Below, in pieces: positions 32,600 through 41,319 of a stretch of 64,000 nt of DNA. This DNA comes from Polyangiaceae bacterium (lineage in GTDB: Bacteria; Myxococcota_A; Polyangia; Polyangiales; Polyangiaceae). The position numbers and the translations under genes were made by a program. Within the stretch, counting starts at the first letter, position 1. The number at the start of each line of letters is the position of its first letter. The stretch is from contig JAICUB010000006.1 of assembly GCA_025936045.1 (NCBI GenBank), positions 1 through 64,000 on the forward strand, read 5' to 3'. The notes below the pieces were generated by a model, which saw only the letters and a list, made by a program, of their open reading frames with translations, did not search any database and had not been told where the DNA came from.

Positions 32600-34141
32600 A
32601 TGGACTCCGAGCCCCCGATGAGCGGGCGGCGGGATATTTCGGTGACGCCGGTCACGGGGGCCGTGGCGGACTACGCGGGGCTGAAGGGCGGCTCCGGTCG
32701 CGACATCTACTTTCGCCCCGATCGTTATCAGCGGTCCGAGCTCGGGCCCATCGGCATCGCGGTAGAGCTCGCGCTCGAAGACGAGCGCCCTCGCTGCGAG
32801 CTCGTCGACGTTTCGCAGAACGGCGTTGCGTTCGTTTGGCCGCTCGGGACGAACGTCGAGGTCGGCACGATCCTAAACGAGATCGTCGTGAAGTTCGACG
32901 ACCACGAAGCGTTCCGCGGCGAGGCACGCGTCTCGTCCGTGCGCCACGAGGACGGCCGCGTGATCGTCGGCGCCTCGCTCGTCGATACCCTGATGAACAT
33001 CGAAGACGTGCTCCACCTGCGCGACGTGAAGGCGTGGGCCGGGAGCGGCGATACGCAGGGATTGGGCCTGAAAAAGGCCGCTTGGCGCACGCCGGGCCAG
33101 GAGCGCTTCAAGGCGCTCGTCGCCGACATGCGGCTCTTGCTCGAGGACGGACGTGAGGAGCTCGGCGAGCTCGAGGCCGTGCTGCCGTGGCACGTGACGC
33201 ACGGCGACGCGGACACACCCGCGCGCGACGCGCTGATCGAACGCGTGAGGAGCGAGTTTTGCACCGAGCTCGTCCAGCTCTCGAACGAGATCGACGCGGC
33301 GCTCCGGCTTGCGTCGCGCACCGAGCGCGACGCGCTCAACGCGTATTCGAATCGCCTTTTGCATCCGCTCCTCATGCAGTCGCCGTGGATGCACCGCGCC
33401 CGTCACAAGCCGCTCGGCTACGCCGGCGACTACGAGCTCATGAACGGGCTCTACGGCAACCACTTCTCCGGCTCGACGCTGTTCGCCAAGGCCGTCAACC
33501 TCGCCTTCGTTTCGACGCCCGCGGCCGTCGCGGTGCGCACGCGCAAGGAGCTGATGAAGCAGAAGCTCTCCCAGGCGCTCGATGGCGGCAAGCAGTCGGT
33601 GCGCATCCTGTCCATCGCGGCAGGCCCGGCGCAGGAGGTCTACGAGCTGCTCCAGGAACGCCACGAGCTGCCCGAATCCGTCGAAATCGTGCTTTACGAT
33701 CAAGACAAGCGCGCTCTCACCTTCTCCTACGGCCGCCTGAAGCGCCTGGTCGACTCGAAGTGGAAGGGGCAGGTGAAGCTCCTCCACCTGAACGACTCCA
33801 TCCGGCATTTGCTCAGGGATACCGCGGTGTTCGCCGGCCACGGGGCCTTCGATCTCGTCTATTCGGTCGGGCTCTTCGACTACCTGCAGATGCTCACGGC
33901 CGTCTCGCTCTGCCGAAATCTGTTCTCCTTGGTCGCGCCCGGCGGCACGCTACTCGTCGGCAACATGGTGCCCTCGAACCCTTCTCGCTGGTTCATGGAG
34001 CTGCACCTCGACTGGTTCCTGGTTTACCGGGAGCGCTCCGAGATGCTCGAGCTTTCCCGCCTCGCCGCGCCGAACGCGCGCATCGAAATCCTGGACGAGC
34101 CCACACGCGTGAACCCGTTCGTGTCGTTGACCAAGGAGTGA
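32600..34141 (+). CDS. PilZ domain fused to a PhcB-like SAM methyltransferase
   Basis: A 513-residue two-domain protein. Residues about 35-145 resemble PilZ, with the D/NxSxxG motif as DVSQNG and an Arg cluster (RPDRYQR) before it, though the RxxxR spacing is not exact. Residues about 165-513 match the methyltransferase family named for Ralstonia PhcB (fatty-acid methyl ester signal synthase): [20 protein letters not shown] motif [31 protein letters not shown]. An in-frame ATG at 32519 exists, but codons 32519-32599 mostly end in A/T, unlike the rest, so ATG 32600 is preferred. The sensor gene follows directly. The product chemistry is inferred. Confidence 0.78.
   Translation: MDSEPPMSGRRDISVTPVTGAVADYAGLKGGSGRDIYFRPDRYQRSELGPIGIAVELALEDERPRCELVDVSQNGVAFVWPLGTNVEVGTILNEIVVKFDDHEAFRGEARVSSVRHEDGRVIVGASLVDTLMNIEDVLHLRDVKAWAGSGDTQGLGLKKAAWRTPGQERFKALVADMRLLLEDGREELGELEAVLPWHVTHGDADTPARDALIERVRSEFCTELVQLSNEIDAALRLASRTERDALNAYSNRLLHPLLMQSPWMHRARHKPLGYAGDYELMNGLYGNHFSGSTLFAKAVNLAFVSTPAAVAVRTRKELMKQKLSQALDGGKQSVRILSIAAGPAQEVYELLQERHELPESVEIVLYDQDKRALTFSYGRLKRLVDSKWKGQVKLLHLNDSIRHLLRDTAVFAGHGAFDLVYSVGLFDYLQMLTAVSLCRNLFSLVAPGGTLLVGNMVPSNPSRWFMELHLDWFLVYRERSEMLELSRLAAPNARIEILDEPTRVNPFVSLTKE
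34133..34138 (+). promoter_or_regulatory. AAGGAG ribosome binding site supporting a CTG start
   Basis: AAGGAG at the end of the methyltransferase gene, 6 nt before CTG 34145, the proposed start of the sensor kinase. Confidence 0.5.
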
Positions 34142-34144
34142 CGG

Positions 34145-36817
34145 CTGGCTAGAGGGGACGATCTCGAGCTCGAACGCAGGCTTTCTGCTTGGCGCGTCGA
34201 GCGCAACCGCCGCGGCACCCGCGTGCTGTTGCTGATCGTCGCGACGCTCTATCCCGCCTTCGGCATCCTCGACTACCTGACGGCGCCGCGGGAGTGGTTG
34301 TGGCTCCTCTACTCCACGCGCGCCGTCATCACGGCGGTGACGCTCGCGATGTTCGGCGTGCTCCGAAAGCACGTCTTCGATCGCCACGCGGATACGATTT
34401 CCGCCGCGTACATCGTGCTGATCTCGGCCGGCATCACGCTGATGACGGTGTTTTTGGGGGGGCTCGCGTCGCCGTACTACGCCGGCCTCTCGCTCGTGAT
34501 CGTCGCGACCGGCCTGCTCTACGTGTGGCCCGCGCGCATCGTCGTGGTCACGCACGCCACGATCATCCTCACGTACGTGCTCGCGAACCTGATTTTTTAC
34601 CGGCCGACGCAGCTGCTCACGGCAGTGTCGAACCAGTTCTTTCTGCTTTCCACAGCCATCATCGCCGGGAGCGGGCAGCTCGTCGGGTACCGCTCGGAGC
34701 GCGATCAGATCGCTCAACAGCTCGTGATCGAGCGCACGAAGAAGAACCTCGAGCGTGCGCACGAGCAGCTGAAGGAGCTGGATCGCGTCAAATCGGAGTT
34801 TTTCGCCAACGTCACGCACGAGCTCAAGACGCCGCTCACGATGATGCTCGCGCCCATCGAGCTCCTGATCGACGGGCAGCTCGGCGTCGTGTCGGACGCT
34901 CAGCGCTCGACGCTCGCGTCGATCGAGCGGAGCGGCGTGAAGCTCCGGCGTCTGATCGGCGACCTGCTCGATCTGTCGCGGCTCGAAGAGTCGAAGCTCA
35001 GGCTGCGCGTCGATTGCTACGATCTCGTGCCGTACCTGCGCGGGCTCGTCACGCAGGCGGAGCCGCTCACGCAGCGCAAAGCGTTGCGGCTCGGCTTCGA
35101 GACCAACGTCGAGCGCGCGCCCGTTCACTGCGATCTCGAGCGCGTCGAGCGCGTGATGGTGAACCTGCTTTCGAACGCGACGAAATTCACGCCCTCGCAG
35201 GGGTCGATCACGATCACGCTCGTCGACGAGGGCGAGGCGGTCGTCGTGGCCGTCAAGGACACGGGCATCGGCTTTCCGCCGGACATGGCCGAGCAGATTT
35301 TCCATCGGTTCTTCCAGGTCGACTCGGGCAGTACCCGCCGCTATGGCGGAACCGGCATCGGGCTCGCGCTGGCCAAGGAGCTCGTGGAGCTCCACGGCGG
35401 GCAGATCTGGGCGCGCGGCGAGCCGGGTCAGGGAGCGACCCTCAGCCTGCGCTTGCCCAAGGATCGCGAGCACTTCGACGCGGAGGTGCTCGATCGGCGC
35501 GGGCCGCGCGTCGAGCTCCTCGCGGGCAGCCGCGCCTCCGATCACGGCGTCGCCGAGTGGCATTCCGACGAGCACGAGCGCTTCCGCCTGATGGAGATCG
35601 ATCAAGCGACCGATCAGCGCATCGTCGAACGCGATACGGACGAGGAACAACGGCAACACACGGTGCTCGTCGTCGAGGACACGCCCGACGTGATCCGCGT
35701 GATCCGGCTGGCGCTGCATCACGATTTCCGCGTGCTGGCGGCGCCCGACGGTAAAAAAGGGCTCGAGCTCGCGAGGAAGCATCGCCCGACCGTCGTGATC
35801 ACGGACCTGATGATGCCGGAGCTCGACGGGCTCGCTCTCGCCAAGGAGCTCCGCGCCGATCCGACGACGCAGCACATCCCCATCGTGATGCTGACGGCGC
35901 GTGGCGACGTGGGGGATCGGGTCGCCGGGCTCGACACGGGCGTGAACGCTTATTTGGCGAAGCCGTTCTCCTCGAAAGAGCTCATCGCGGTCGTCAAGAG
36001 CCAGCTCAAGCTGCAGGAGACGAGCGCCGGCGTGCTCATGGAGCAAAAGCTCGACTCGTTGCAGACCATCGCGGGCGGGCTCGCCCACGAGATCAAAAAC
36101 CCCCTCAACTACGTGCAGGGCGCGCTCGCAGCGCTCGAGACGGACGTGCATCGCCTGCTCGATCCGGACGCGAAGCGCGAACCGCCGTTCGATACCGCGC
36201 GCGTGGCCGAACGCACGAGCAAGATGTTCGCGACCGCGCGTTCGGGGGTGCAACGCATCGGCGCCACGGTAGACCTCATGCTGCGCTACAGCCGCGAGGG
36301 GTATTCGCGTGAAATGCAGCCGTACGATCTGTTCGGGGCCGTCCGCGACGTGACCGAGGTGCTGGTTCCCGCCGCGACGTTCCAGTTTCGCGCGGACGTC
36401 GAGCTCGCGGGGGACGGCACCGTCGCGTGCGTGCCCGAGGAGATGAACCAGGTCATCACGAACCTGATCGAGAACGCGCTTCAAGCGCTGCCGACGGACG
36501 GCAGCGGGGTGCTCTCGGTGCGGGGCGAGACCACGCCCGACGCGCTGGTCCTCACGGTGAGGGACAACGGCCGCGGGATCGCGCCGGCGGACGTGCCGCG
36601 CTTGTTCACGCCGTTCTTCACCACGAAGAGCGGCAGCGGGGGTTCGGGACTCGGCCTCACGATCGCGCGACGGGTCGTGACGGCGCTAGGTGGTAGCATT
36701 CACGTGCAGAGCCGGGAGGGTGCAGGCGCAGCGTTCATCGTGCGCCTGCCGCGTTCAGGAGCGGGGAGCGAACAGAGAGCGATGCCGGAACACCCACGGA
36801 GCGAGATGCCCTCATGA
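34145..36817 (+). CDS. Membrane hybrid kinase with two histidine-kinase modules around a receiver (PhcS/PhcR fusion-like)
   Basis: An 890-residue sensor if started at CTG 34145, or 864 from GTG 34223. CTG is preferred: AAGGAG is 6 nt upstream and the added residues (LELERRLSAWRVERNRRGTR) form a charged cytosolic lead-in to the first membrane helix. Six or so membrane helices follow, then HisKA with FFANVTHELKTPL (His about 225), HATPase (NLLSNATKF, DTGIGF, GGTGIGLALAK), a receiver (VVITDLMMPELDG, Asp about 554, AYLAKPF), and a second HisKA (LAHEIKNPLNYV, His about 648) with its own HATPase (NLIENALQAL, DNGRGI, GLGLTIAR). The layout resembles Ralstonia PhcS joined to PhcR. It overlaps the next gene by 4 nt. 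Confidence 0.85.
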   Translation: MARGDDLELERRLSAWRVERNRRGTRVLLLIVATLYPAFGILDYLTAPREWLWLLYSTRAVITAVTLAMFGVLRKHVFDRHADTISAAYIVLISAGITLMTVFLGGLASPYYAGLSLVIVATGLLYVWPARIVVVTHATIILTYVLANLIFYRPTQLLTAVSNQFFLLSTAIIAGSGQLVGYRSERDQIAQQLVIERTKKNLERAHEQLKELDRVKSEFFANVTHELKTPLTMMLAPIELLIDGQLGVVSDAQRSTLASIERSGVKLRRLIGDLLDLSRLEESKLRLRVDCYDLVPYLRGLVTQAEPLTQRKALRLGFETNVERAPVHCDLERVERVMVNLLSNATKFTPSQGSITITLVDEGEAVVVAVKDTGIGFPPDMAEQIFHRFFQVDSGSTRRYGGTGIGLALAKELVELHGGQIWARGEPGQGATLSLRLPKDREHFDAEVLDRRGPRVELLAGSRASDHGVAEWHSDEHERFRLMEIDQATDQRIVERDTDEEQRQHTVLVVEDTPDVIRVIRLALHHDFRVLAAPDGKKGLELARKHRPTVVITDLMMPELDGLALAKELRADPTTQHIPIVMLTARGDVGDRVAGLDTGVNAYLAKPFSSKELIAVVKSQLKLQETSAGVLMEQKLDSLQTIAGGLAHEIKNPLNYVQGALAALETDVHRLLDPDAKREPPFDTARVAERTSKMFATARSGVQRIGATVDLMLRYSREGYSREMQPYDLFGAVRDVTEVLVPAATFQFRADVELAGDGTVACVPEEMNQVITNLIENALQALPTDGSGVLSVRGETTPDALVLTVRDNGRGIAPADVPRLFTPFFTTKSGSGGSGLGLTIARRVVTALGGSIHVQSREGAGAAFIVRLPRSGAGSEQRAMPEHPRSEMPS

Positions 36818-37935
36818 CCTACGATGTCTTGTTCGTCGACGATGAGCCCGAGAACCTGACCGTGTTCGAGGCGGCCTGCGCGGGCCGCTTCAACGTCCTC
36901 ATAGCGAGCTCCGCAGCGCAAGCGCTCGAGCTTTTGCGACAGCACGTCGTGTTCGTGCTGCTGAGCGACCAGCGCATGCCGGGCATGACCGGTCTCGAGC
37001 TGCTCGAGAAGGTGGCGCGCGACTACCCGGACGTCGTGCGCATGCTGGTCACGGCGTATTCCGACACGCAGACGGCGATCGACGCGATCAACCGCGGGCA
37101 GGTGCGCCGCTACCTGAAGAAGCCGTGGCAACAGCTCGAGCTCATGACGGCGCTGGCGGACGGCGTCGAATACCATCAAATGCGCGCCAAGCTCTGCGGT
37201 CTCGAGCGACGGCTGCTCGAAACGGAGCGCGTCTATTCGCTCGGCGTCATCACGGCAGGCCTCGCGCGCGAGCTCGACGGCCCGGTGAGCTCGCTCAAGG
37301 CGCACGTCGCGACGGCGCGGGACCTCTTGCGCGCGACCCTCGAGGCGACGCCGCCCGACTCGAGCCGAGCGTCGCAGCGTGGCGCACTGCTCGACATGGA
37401 CGAGGAGCTCGGCGAGGCGCTCGTAGGCGCCGAACGCGCGCTCGACGTCGTGCGCGGCGTCGAAATCTCCACCGGTCCCAGCAAGAAGCAGGACGTGAAC
37501 GTGAGCGAAGTGCTGCGGCTCACGCTGCGGCTCCTGCAGAGCGAGCTACGCACGGCCGGCAGCGTCGAGATCGACGTGCACACCGTGCCTCCGGTTTCCG
37601 GCTCGTCGGCGCAGGTCGGGCAGGTGATGCTGAACCTGCTCGTGAGCGCGCTCGACATGATGGTGAACACGCCGCGACACCAGCGCGCTCTCTCGATCCG
37701 CCTGCGCGACGACGGCCCCTGGGTCATTTTCGAAGTGCGAAACTCCGGTTTGCCGTGCGGGAGCGAGCTCGAGAGCGACTTCAAGGTCGGCCAGCTCGAG
37801 CCGCAGCGCGGGCTCGGGCTCGCCATTTCGCGCTCGATCGTGCACGACCTCGGCGGCCACCTCGACACCGACATGAAGACGCCGGGCGTCGCCTTGCGCC
37901 GCGTGCGCCTGCCACACTCCAAGCGTCCGGCCTGA
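36814..37935 (+). CDS. Receiver plus degenerate histidine-kinase protein (PhcQ-like)
   Basis: A 373-residue cytoplasmic protein. The receiver is intact (LFVDDEPENL, phosphoacceptor Asp52 in LLSDQRMPGMTG, VTAYSD, YLKKPW). The following kinase-like half is broken: the H-box reads GLARELDGPVSSL, with Arg152 where His belongs, and the HATPase boxes are weak (LNLLVSALDMM, EVRNSGLPCG) though GLGLAISRSI remains. It is likely a phospho-signal receiver or scaffold for the double-kinase sensor rather than a kinase. ATG 36814 overlaps the sensor stop. PhcQ of Ralstonia has a comparable receiver-led layout. Confidence 0.8.
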   Translation: MTYDVLFVDDEPENLTVFEAACAGRFNVLIASSAAQALELLRQHVVFVLLSDQRMPGMTGLELLEKVARDYPDVVRMLVTAYSDTQTAIDAINRGQVRRYLKKPWQQLELMTALADGVEYHQMRAKLCGLERRLLETERVYSLGVITAGLARELDGPVSSLKAHVATARDLLRATLEATPPDSSRASQRGALLDMDEELGEALVGAERALDVVRGVEISTGPSKKQDVNVSEVLRLTLRLLQSELRTAGSVEIDVHTVPPVSGSSAQVGQVMLNLLVSALDMMVNTPRHQRALSIRLRDDGPWVIFEVRNSGLPCGSELESDFKVGQLEPQRGLGLAISRSIVHDLGGHLDTDMKTPGVALRRVRLPHSKRPA

Positions 37936-37985
37936 GTCAGAGCCCGCTTCGGCGCCGGGAGCTCGCGCTCGGCGCTCCGGATGGG

Positions 37986-37991
37986 TAAGCT
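37986..37991 (+). promoter_or_regulatory. -10 box of the vanW-type gene, leaderless configuration
   Basis: TAAGCT followed by exactly 6 nt and GTG 37998. Confidence 0.4.
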
Positions 37992-37997
37992 ACGAGC

Positions 37998-39413
37998 GTG
38001 CGCCCGGGGCTCCTTGCCGCCGCCTTTGCGCTCGGTGGAGTCGCCGCGGCGGCGGTGCTCTATGGCCCCCACGTCGCGCGCGCGCTGTTCGAGCGCCCGC
38101 CCGTGATCCTCGGTGAGGCTCGGCTCGAGCCCGACGCCGACCCGCGCGAGCTCGTCCAGCGCCTCGCCGCGCGTGTCGCCGCGCGCGAAGCCTACCTGGA
38201 CGCGCCCGAAGGCGTCGAGCGCACGAGCTTCGGCGAGCTCGGCATCGGGCTCGATACGAACGCGACGCTCGTCGCCGTTCTGCACGCCATGCCCGTGCGC
38301 ACCGTGCGTGAACGCGTCGCGAGCGTCTTCAGCGCGGCGCCGGAGCCGCCCGTCGTGCCGCTCGCGTACGAGCTCGACGAGGAGCGGGCACGGAGCTTCC
38401 TCGGAGCGCTCGGACGGCGGCTCTACCGCGAGCCCGTCAACGCGCGGCTCGATTTACGCCGCCATCGCCGCGTGCACGAGGCGAGCGGCCGCGAGCTCGA
38501 CGTCGGAGCGACCCTACATGCGCTCGCGGAAGGCGAACGGGACGATCTGGCGCGCTTCGAGCTCTCTTTCGTGCCGCTCGAACCCGGCGTCACGCAGTCA
38601 GAGCTCGCGAGCGTCGACGTTGCGCACGTGCTCTCGAGCTTCGAAACGGATTTTTCCAAGAAGTCGCGCTCGCGCATCCCGAACATCCGCACGGCCGCTC
38701 GCTACCTCAACGGCACCATCGTCGGACCGGGCGAAGTGTTCAGCTTCAACCACGTCGTCGGTCCGCGCACGGAACAGCGCGGCTTCGTGAACGCGCCCGT
38801 CATCGTGCAAGACGAGCTCGAGCCCGGGCTCGGCGGCGGGGTCTGCCAGGTCGCGAGCACCGTGTTCGCGGCGGCCATGCTCGGCGGGATGGAAATCGTG
38901 GAACGCCGGAGCCACAGCCGCCCGAGCGGGTACGCGCCCCTCGGCCTCGACGCGACGGTGATTTATCCCGAGGTCGATCTGCGACTCCGCAATCCGTACG
39001 ACTCGCCGCTCCTGCTCCACGCATTTCTCGTGGGTAAGGGCACGCTGCGCGTGGAGCTCCTCGGCCGTGAACCCCCGGGGAAGGTCGAGCATTTCTTCGC
39101 CGCGGAGGCGCCACAGCCTTTCACGCGGCGCGTGGTCGTCAAATCCGAGCTCTTGCCCGGCACCATCGACAAGCGCCAAAAGGGCAACGCCGGCTACGAC
39201 GGCCTGAGTACGCTGCTCACGACCTTCGCCGACGGCTCGCGCAAGGCCCGCACGTACGCGAGCAAGTACTACCCGGTGCCCGAGGTTTACTGGGTGGCCG
39301 AAGGGGTCGATCTCGCGAGCCTGCCGCCGCTCCCCCCGGGAGCCGCCGGGGTGGACGTGACCACCGAGGGAAACCCGGTGGACGGCGAGCGCGGCGACGG
39401 GCGCGAGCCCTGA
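37998..39413 (+). CDS. VanW-family exported protein
   Basis: A 471-residue protein with an N-terminal membrane anchor (LLAAAFALGGVAAAAVLYG), a peptidoglycan-binding-like region, and a C-terminal VanW domain: NGTIVGPGEVFSFNHVVGPR, TEQRGFVNAPVI, GLGGGVCQVASTVFAAAML and HSRPSGYAPLGLDATVIYP. The role of VanW is not settled; it is linked to the cell envelope, and the neighbouring L,D-transpeptidase fits that. It starts at GTG 37998. Confidence 0.9.
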   Translation: MRPGLLAAAFALGGVAAAAVLYGPHVARALFERPPVILGEARLEPDADPRELVQRLAARVAAREAYLDAPEGVERTSFGELGIGLDTNATLVAVLHAMPVRTVRERVASVFSAAPEPPVVPLAYELDEERARSFLGALGRRLYREPVNARLDLRRHRRVHEASGRELDVGATLHALAEGERDDLARFELSFVPLEPGVTQSELASVDVAHVLSSFETDFSKKSRSRIPNIRTAARYLNGTIVGPGEVFSFNHVVGPRTEQRGFVNAPVIVQDELEPGLGGGVCQVASTVFAAAMLGGMEIVERRSHSRPSGYAPLGLDATVIYPEVDLRLRNPYDSPLLLHAFLVGKGTLRVELLGREPPGKVEHFFAAEAPQPFTRRVVVKSELLPGTIDKRQKGNAGYDGLSTLLTTFADGSRKARTYASKYYPVPEVYWVAEGVDLASLPPLPPGAAGVDVTTEGNPVDGERGDGREP

Positions 39414-39488
39414 GCGGCCGCGCCCTCGCAGGGTCGAGACCGAGGCGTACGGGCGATTTGCCCGAGCCGTAGTAGAAGGTCGCCCGCA

Positions 39489-41309
39489 GTGTTCGGAAAG
39501 GTCCCTTCGTGGCAATGGGCGCTCGCGGTCTTCGCGCTACCGAGCCTCCGGGGTTGTCGTCACCCCGCCGCGGGTGCGAGCGCCGCCGCTTCGGCTTCAG
39601 CGGAGCGCGCGCGGTCCGCACCGCCGGTCGATCACGGTGAGCTCGACACCAAGGCGCCCGACGACGCGCCGAAGCTCGCGGCGACCGTGATCGCAGCGAC
39701 CGTCTACAAGCTGCCCGACACCGGCTCGCGACGTCTCGGCTATGTCCGGCTCGGCGGTACCGTGAAGCGTGACCCGGCGCCGGTGCCGGGTCGCGGCTGC
39801 AAGGGCGAATTTTATCACGTGTACCCGATGGGTTACATGTGCACCGACGACGCCACGACCAAGCTCGACACGCCGATCGTGCGTGCCGCGAGCCGCCACG
39901 CGGATCTCACGAAGCCGCTGCCGTACAAGTACGCGTTCGTGCGCGCGAACGCGCCGCAGTACTTGCGCGTGCCGTCGCGCGCCGAGCAGGAAAAGAGCGA
40001 GTTCAAGCTCGACGAGCACCTCGCCTGGTTTGCCGAGCACCGCGCCGAGGTCCAGACGGTCGTGCTCGGCGCCAACGACACGCCGCTCGACGCACGCGGC
40101 ATCGCCGTGCCTGGAACGAAGCCTCCCCCCGGCTTCAAGCCGTCGACCGAGCTCAGCGAAAACGAGCTCCTCGGCGGGACGGGGCCCGACGACCCGATCC
40201 CGTTCTGGCTCAAGGACGGCCGGCAAATCCCGAACGTGTCGGGCTTCGACGTCCCGGGAAGCTCCGTGTTCGCAGACCGCGTCCGGCGCAAAACCGGGCT
40301 TTCGCTCGTGGGCGCGTTCGATACCGAAAGCGAGGGCCTCGAGCGCCGCTTCGCCGTCACCGTGGACTTGCGCCTGATTCCGGCGACGAAGCTCAAGCCG
40401 GACACGGGCAGCGCGTTTCACGGCATCGAGCTCGGCGACAAGCTTCCGATGCCGTTCGCCTGGGTCGTGCCGAGCGACGCGAAGACGTACGAGATCGTCA
40501 AGGGTAGCGAGGACGTGCGGGCGGTCGAGGACCTGCCGCGGCGCGTGATCGTGCCGCTCTCGGGCAAGGCCCGCATCGCGGGGGGCGAGCGCCTGTACCA
40601 AACCAGCAAGAACCCGACGGTCTGGCTCAAGGCGAAGGACCTCGACGTCGTCGCGCCGCCGCCTGAATGGCCGGAAGTCGCGGAAAAGGGCGAAAAGTGG
40701 ATCGACATCTGCATTACCCAGCAGACGCTCGTGCTCTACCAGGGCAAAAAGCCGTACTACGCGACGCTCGTCTCGACCGGTCGGGACAAGCTCGGTGATC
40801 CGAAAGAGACGCTCTCGACGCCGCGCGGCTCATTCAAGCTTCAGAGCAAGCACGTCGCGGCAGCGATGGACTCGGAAGAGAACTCGAGCGTCTCCGGCGG
40901 AGCACGCAGTCACCCGAGCGCGCACGTCGAATCCACCAAAGCGACCGTCGAGCGGCTCAAGCGCGCGCGCGCATCCGGCGAGGATTTGGACGAAGAGGAC
41001 AAGCGCCGGCTCATCAACATCGACAAGGGTCGCGACCCCGAATACGGCATCACCGTCCGCCGCGGCTCCGCGGGCTTCGAGCTCCGCGACGTACCGTGGA
41101 TCCAATACTTCGCCTCCGGCTACGCGCTCCACGGCGCGTACTGGCACGACGTGTTCGGCGTGCCACGAAGCCACGGCTGCGTGAATCTCGCGCCGATCGA
41201 CGCCCGCGTCGTCTTTCGCTGGACCGATCCGCCCGTGCCCGAAGGGTGGCACGGCATCAACGTCGGCAGCGAAATGGGCGAGGGGACCGCCGTGATCATT
41301 CGCGAGTGA
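39489..41309 (+). CDS. L,D-transpeptidase (YkuD) lipoprotein
   Basis: A 606-residue exported protein with a short lipoprotein-like signal (WALAVFALPSLRGC) from GTG 39489. About 400 residues of unassigned beta-rich sequence precede a YkuD domain (WIDICITQQTLVLYQGKKP ... STPRGSFKLQSKH ... YALHGAYWHD ... SHGCVNL), with catalytic Cys in SHGCVNL and the conserved His upstream. An insertion of about 70 charged residues lies inside the catalytic domain. It should make 3-3 peptidoglycan crosslinks or attach proteins to the wall. Confidence 0.9.
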   Translation: MFGKVPSWQWALAVFALPSLRGCRHPAAGASAAASASAERARSAPPVDHGELDTKAPDDAPKLAATVIAATVYKLPDTGSRRLGYVRLGGTVKRDPAPVPGRGCKGEFYHVYPMGYMCTDDATTKLDTPIVRAASRHADLTKPLPYKYAFVRANAPQYLRVPSRAEQEKSEFKLDEHLAWFAEHRAEVQTVVLGANDTPLDARGIAVPGTKPPPGFKPSTELSENELLGGTGPDDPIPFWLKDGRQIPNVSGFDVPGSSVFADRVRRKTGLSLVGAFDTESEGLERRFAVTVDLRLIPATKLKPDTGSAFHGIELGDKLPMPFAWVVPSDAKTYEIVKGSEDVRAVEDLPRRVIVPLSGKARIAGGERLYQTSKNPTVWLKAKDLDVVAPPPEWPEVAEKGEKWIDICITQQTLVLYQGKKPYYATLVSTGRDKLGDPKETLSTPRGSFKLQSKHVAAAMDSEENSSVSGGARSHPSAHVESTKATVERLKRARASGEDLDEEDKRRLINIDKGRDPEYGITVRRGSAGFELRDVPWIQYFASGYALHGAYWHDVFGVPRSHGCVNLAPIDARVVFRWTDPPVPEGWHGINVGSEMGEGTAVIIRE

Positions 41310-41319
41310 CGCGCCGCTC

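Noticed and set aside
33950-36484. Very long antisense open frame (844 codons) opposite the sensor kinase
   Set aside because: High-GC codon bias leaves antisense frames open; the composition is Arg/His/Glu-rich with no family motif, while the plus strand has clear kinase domains.
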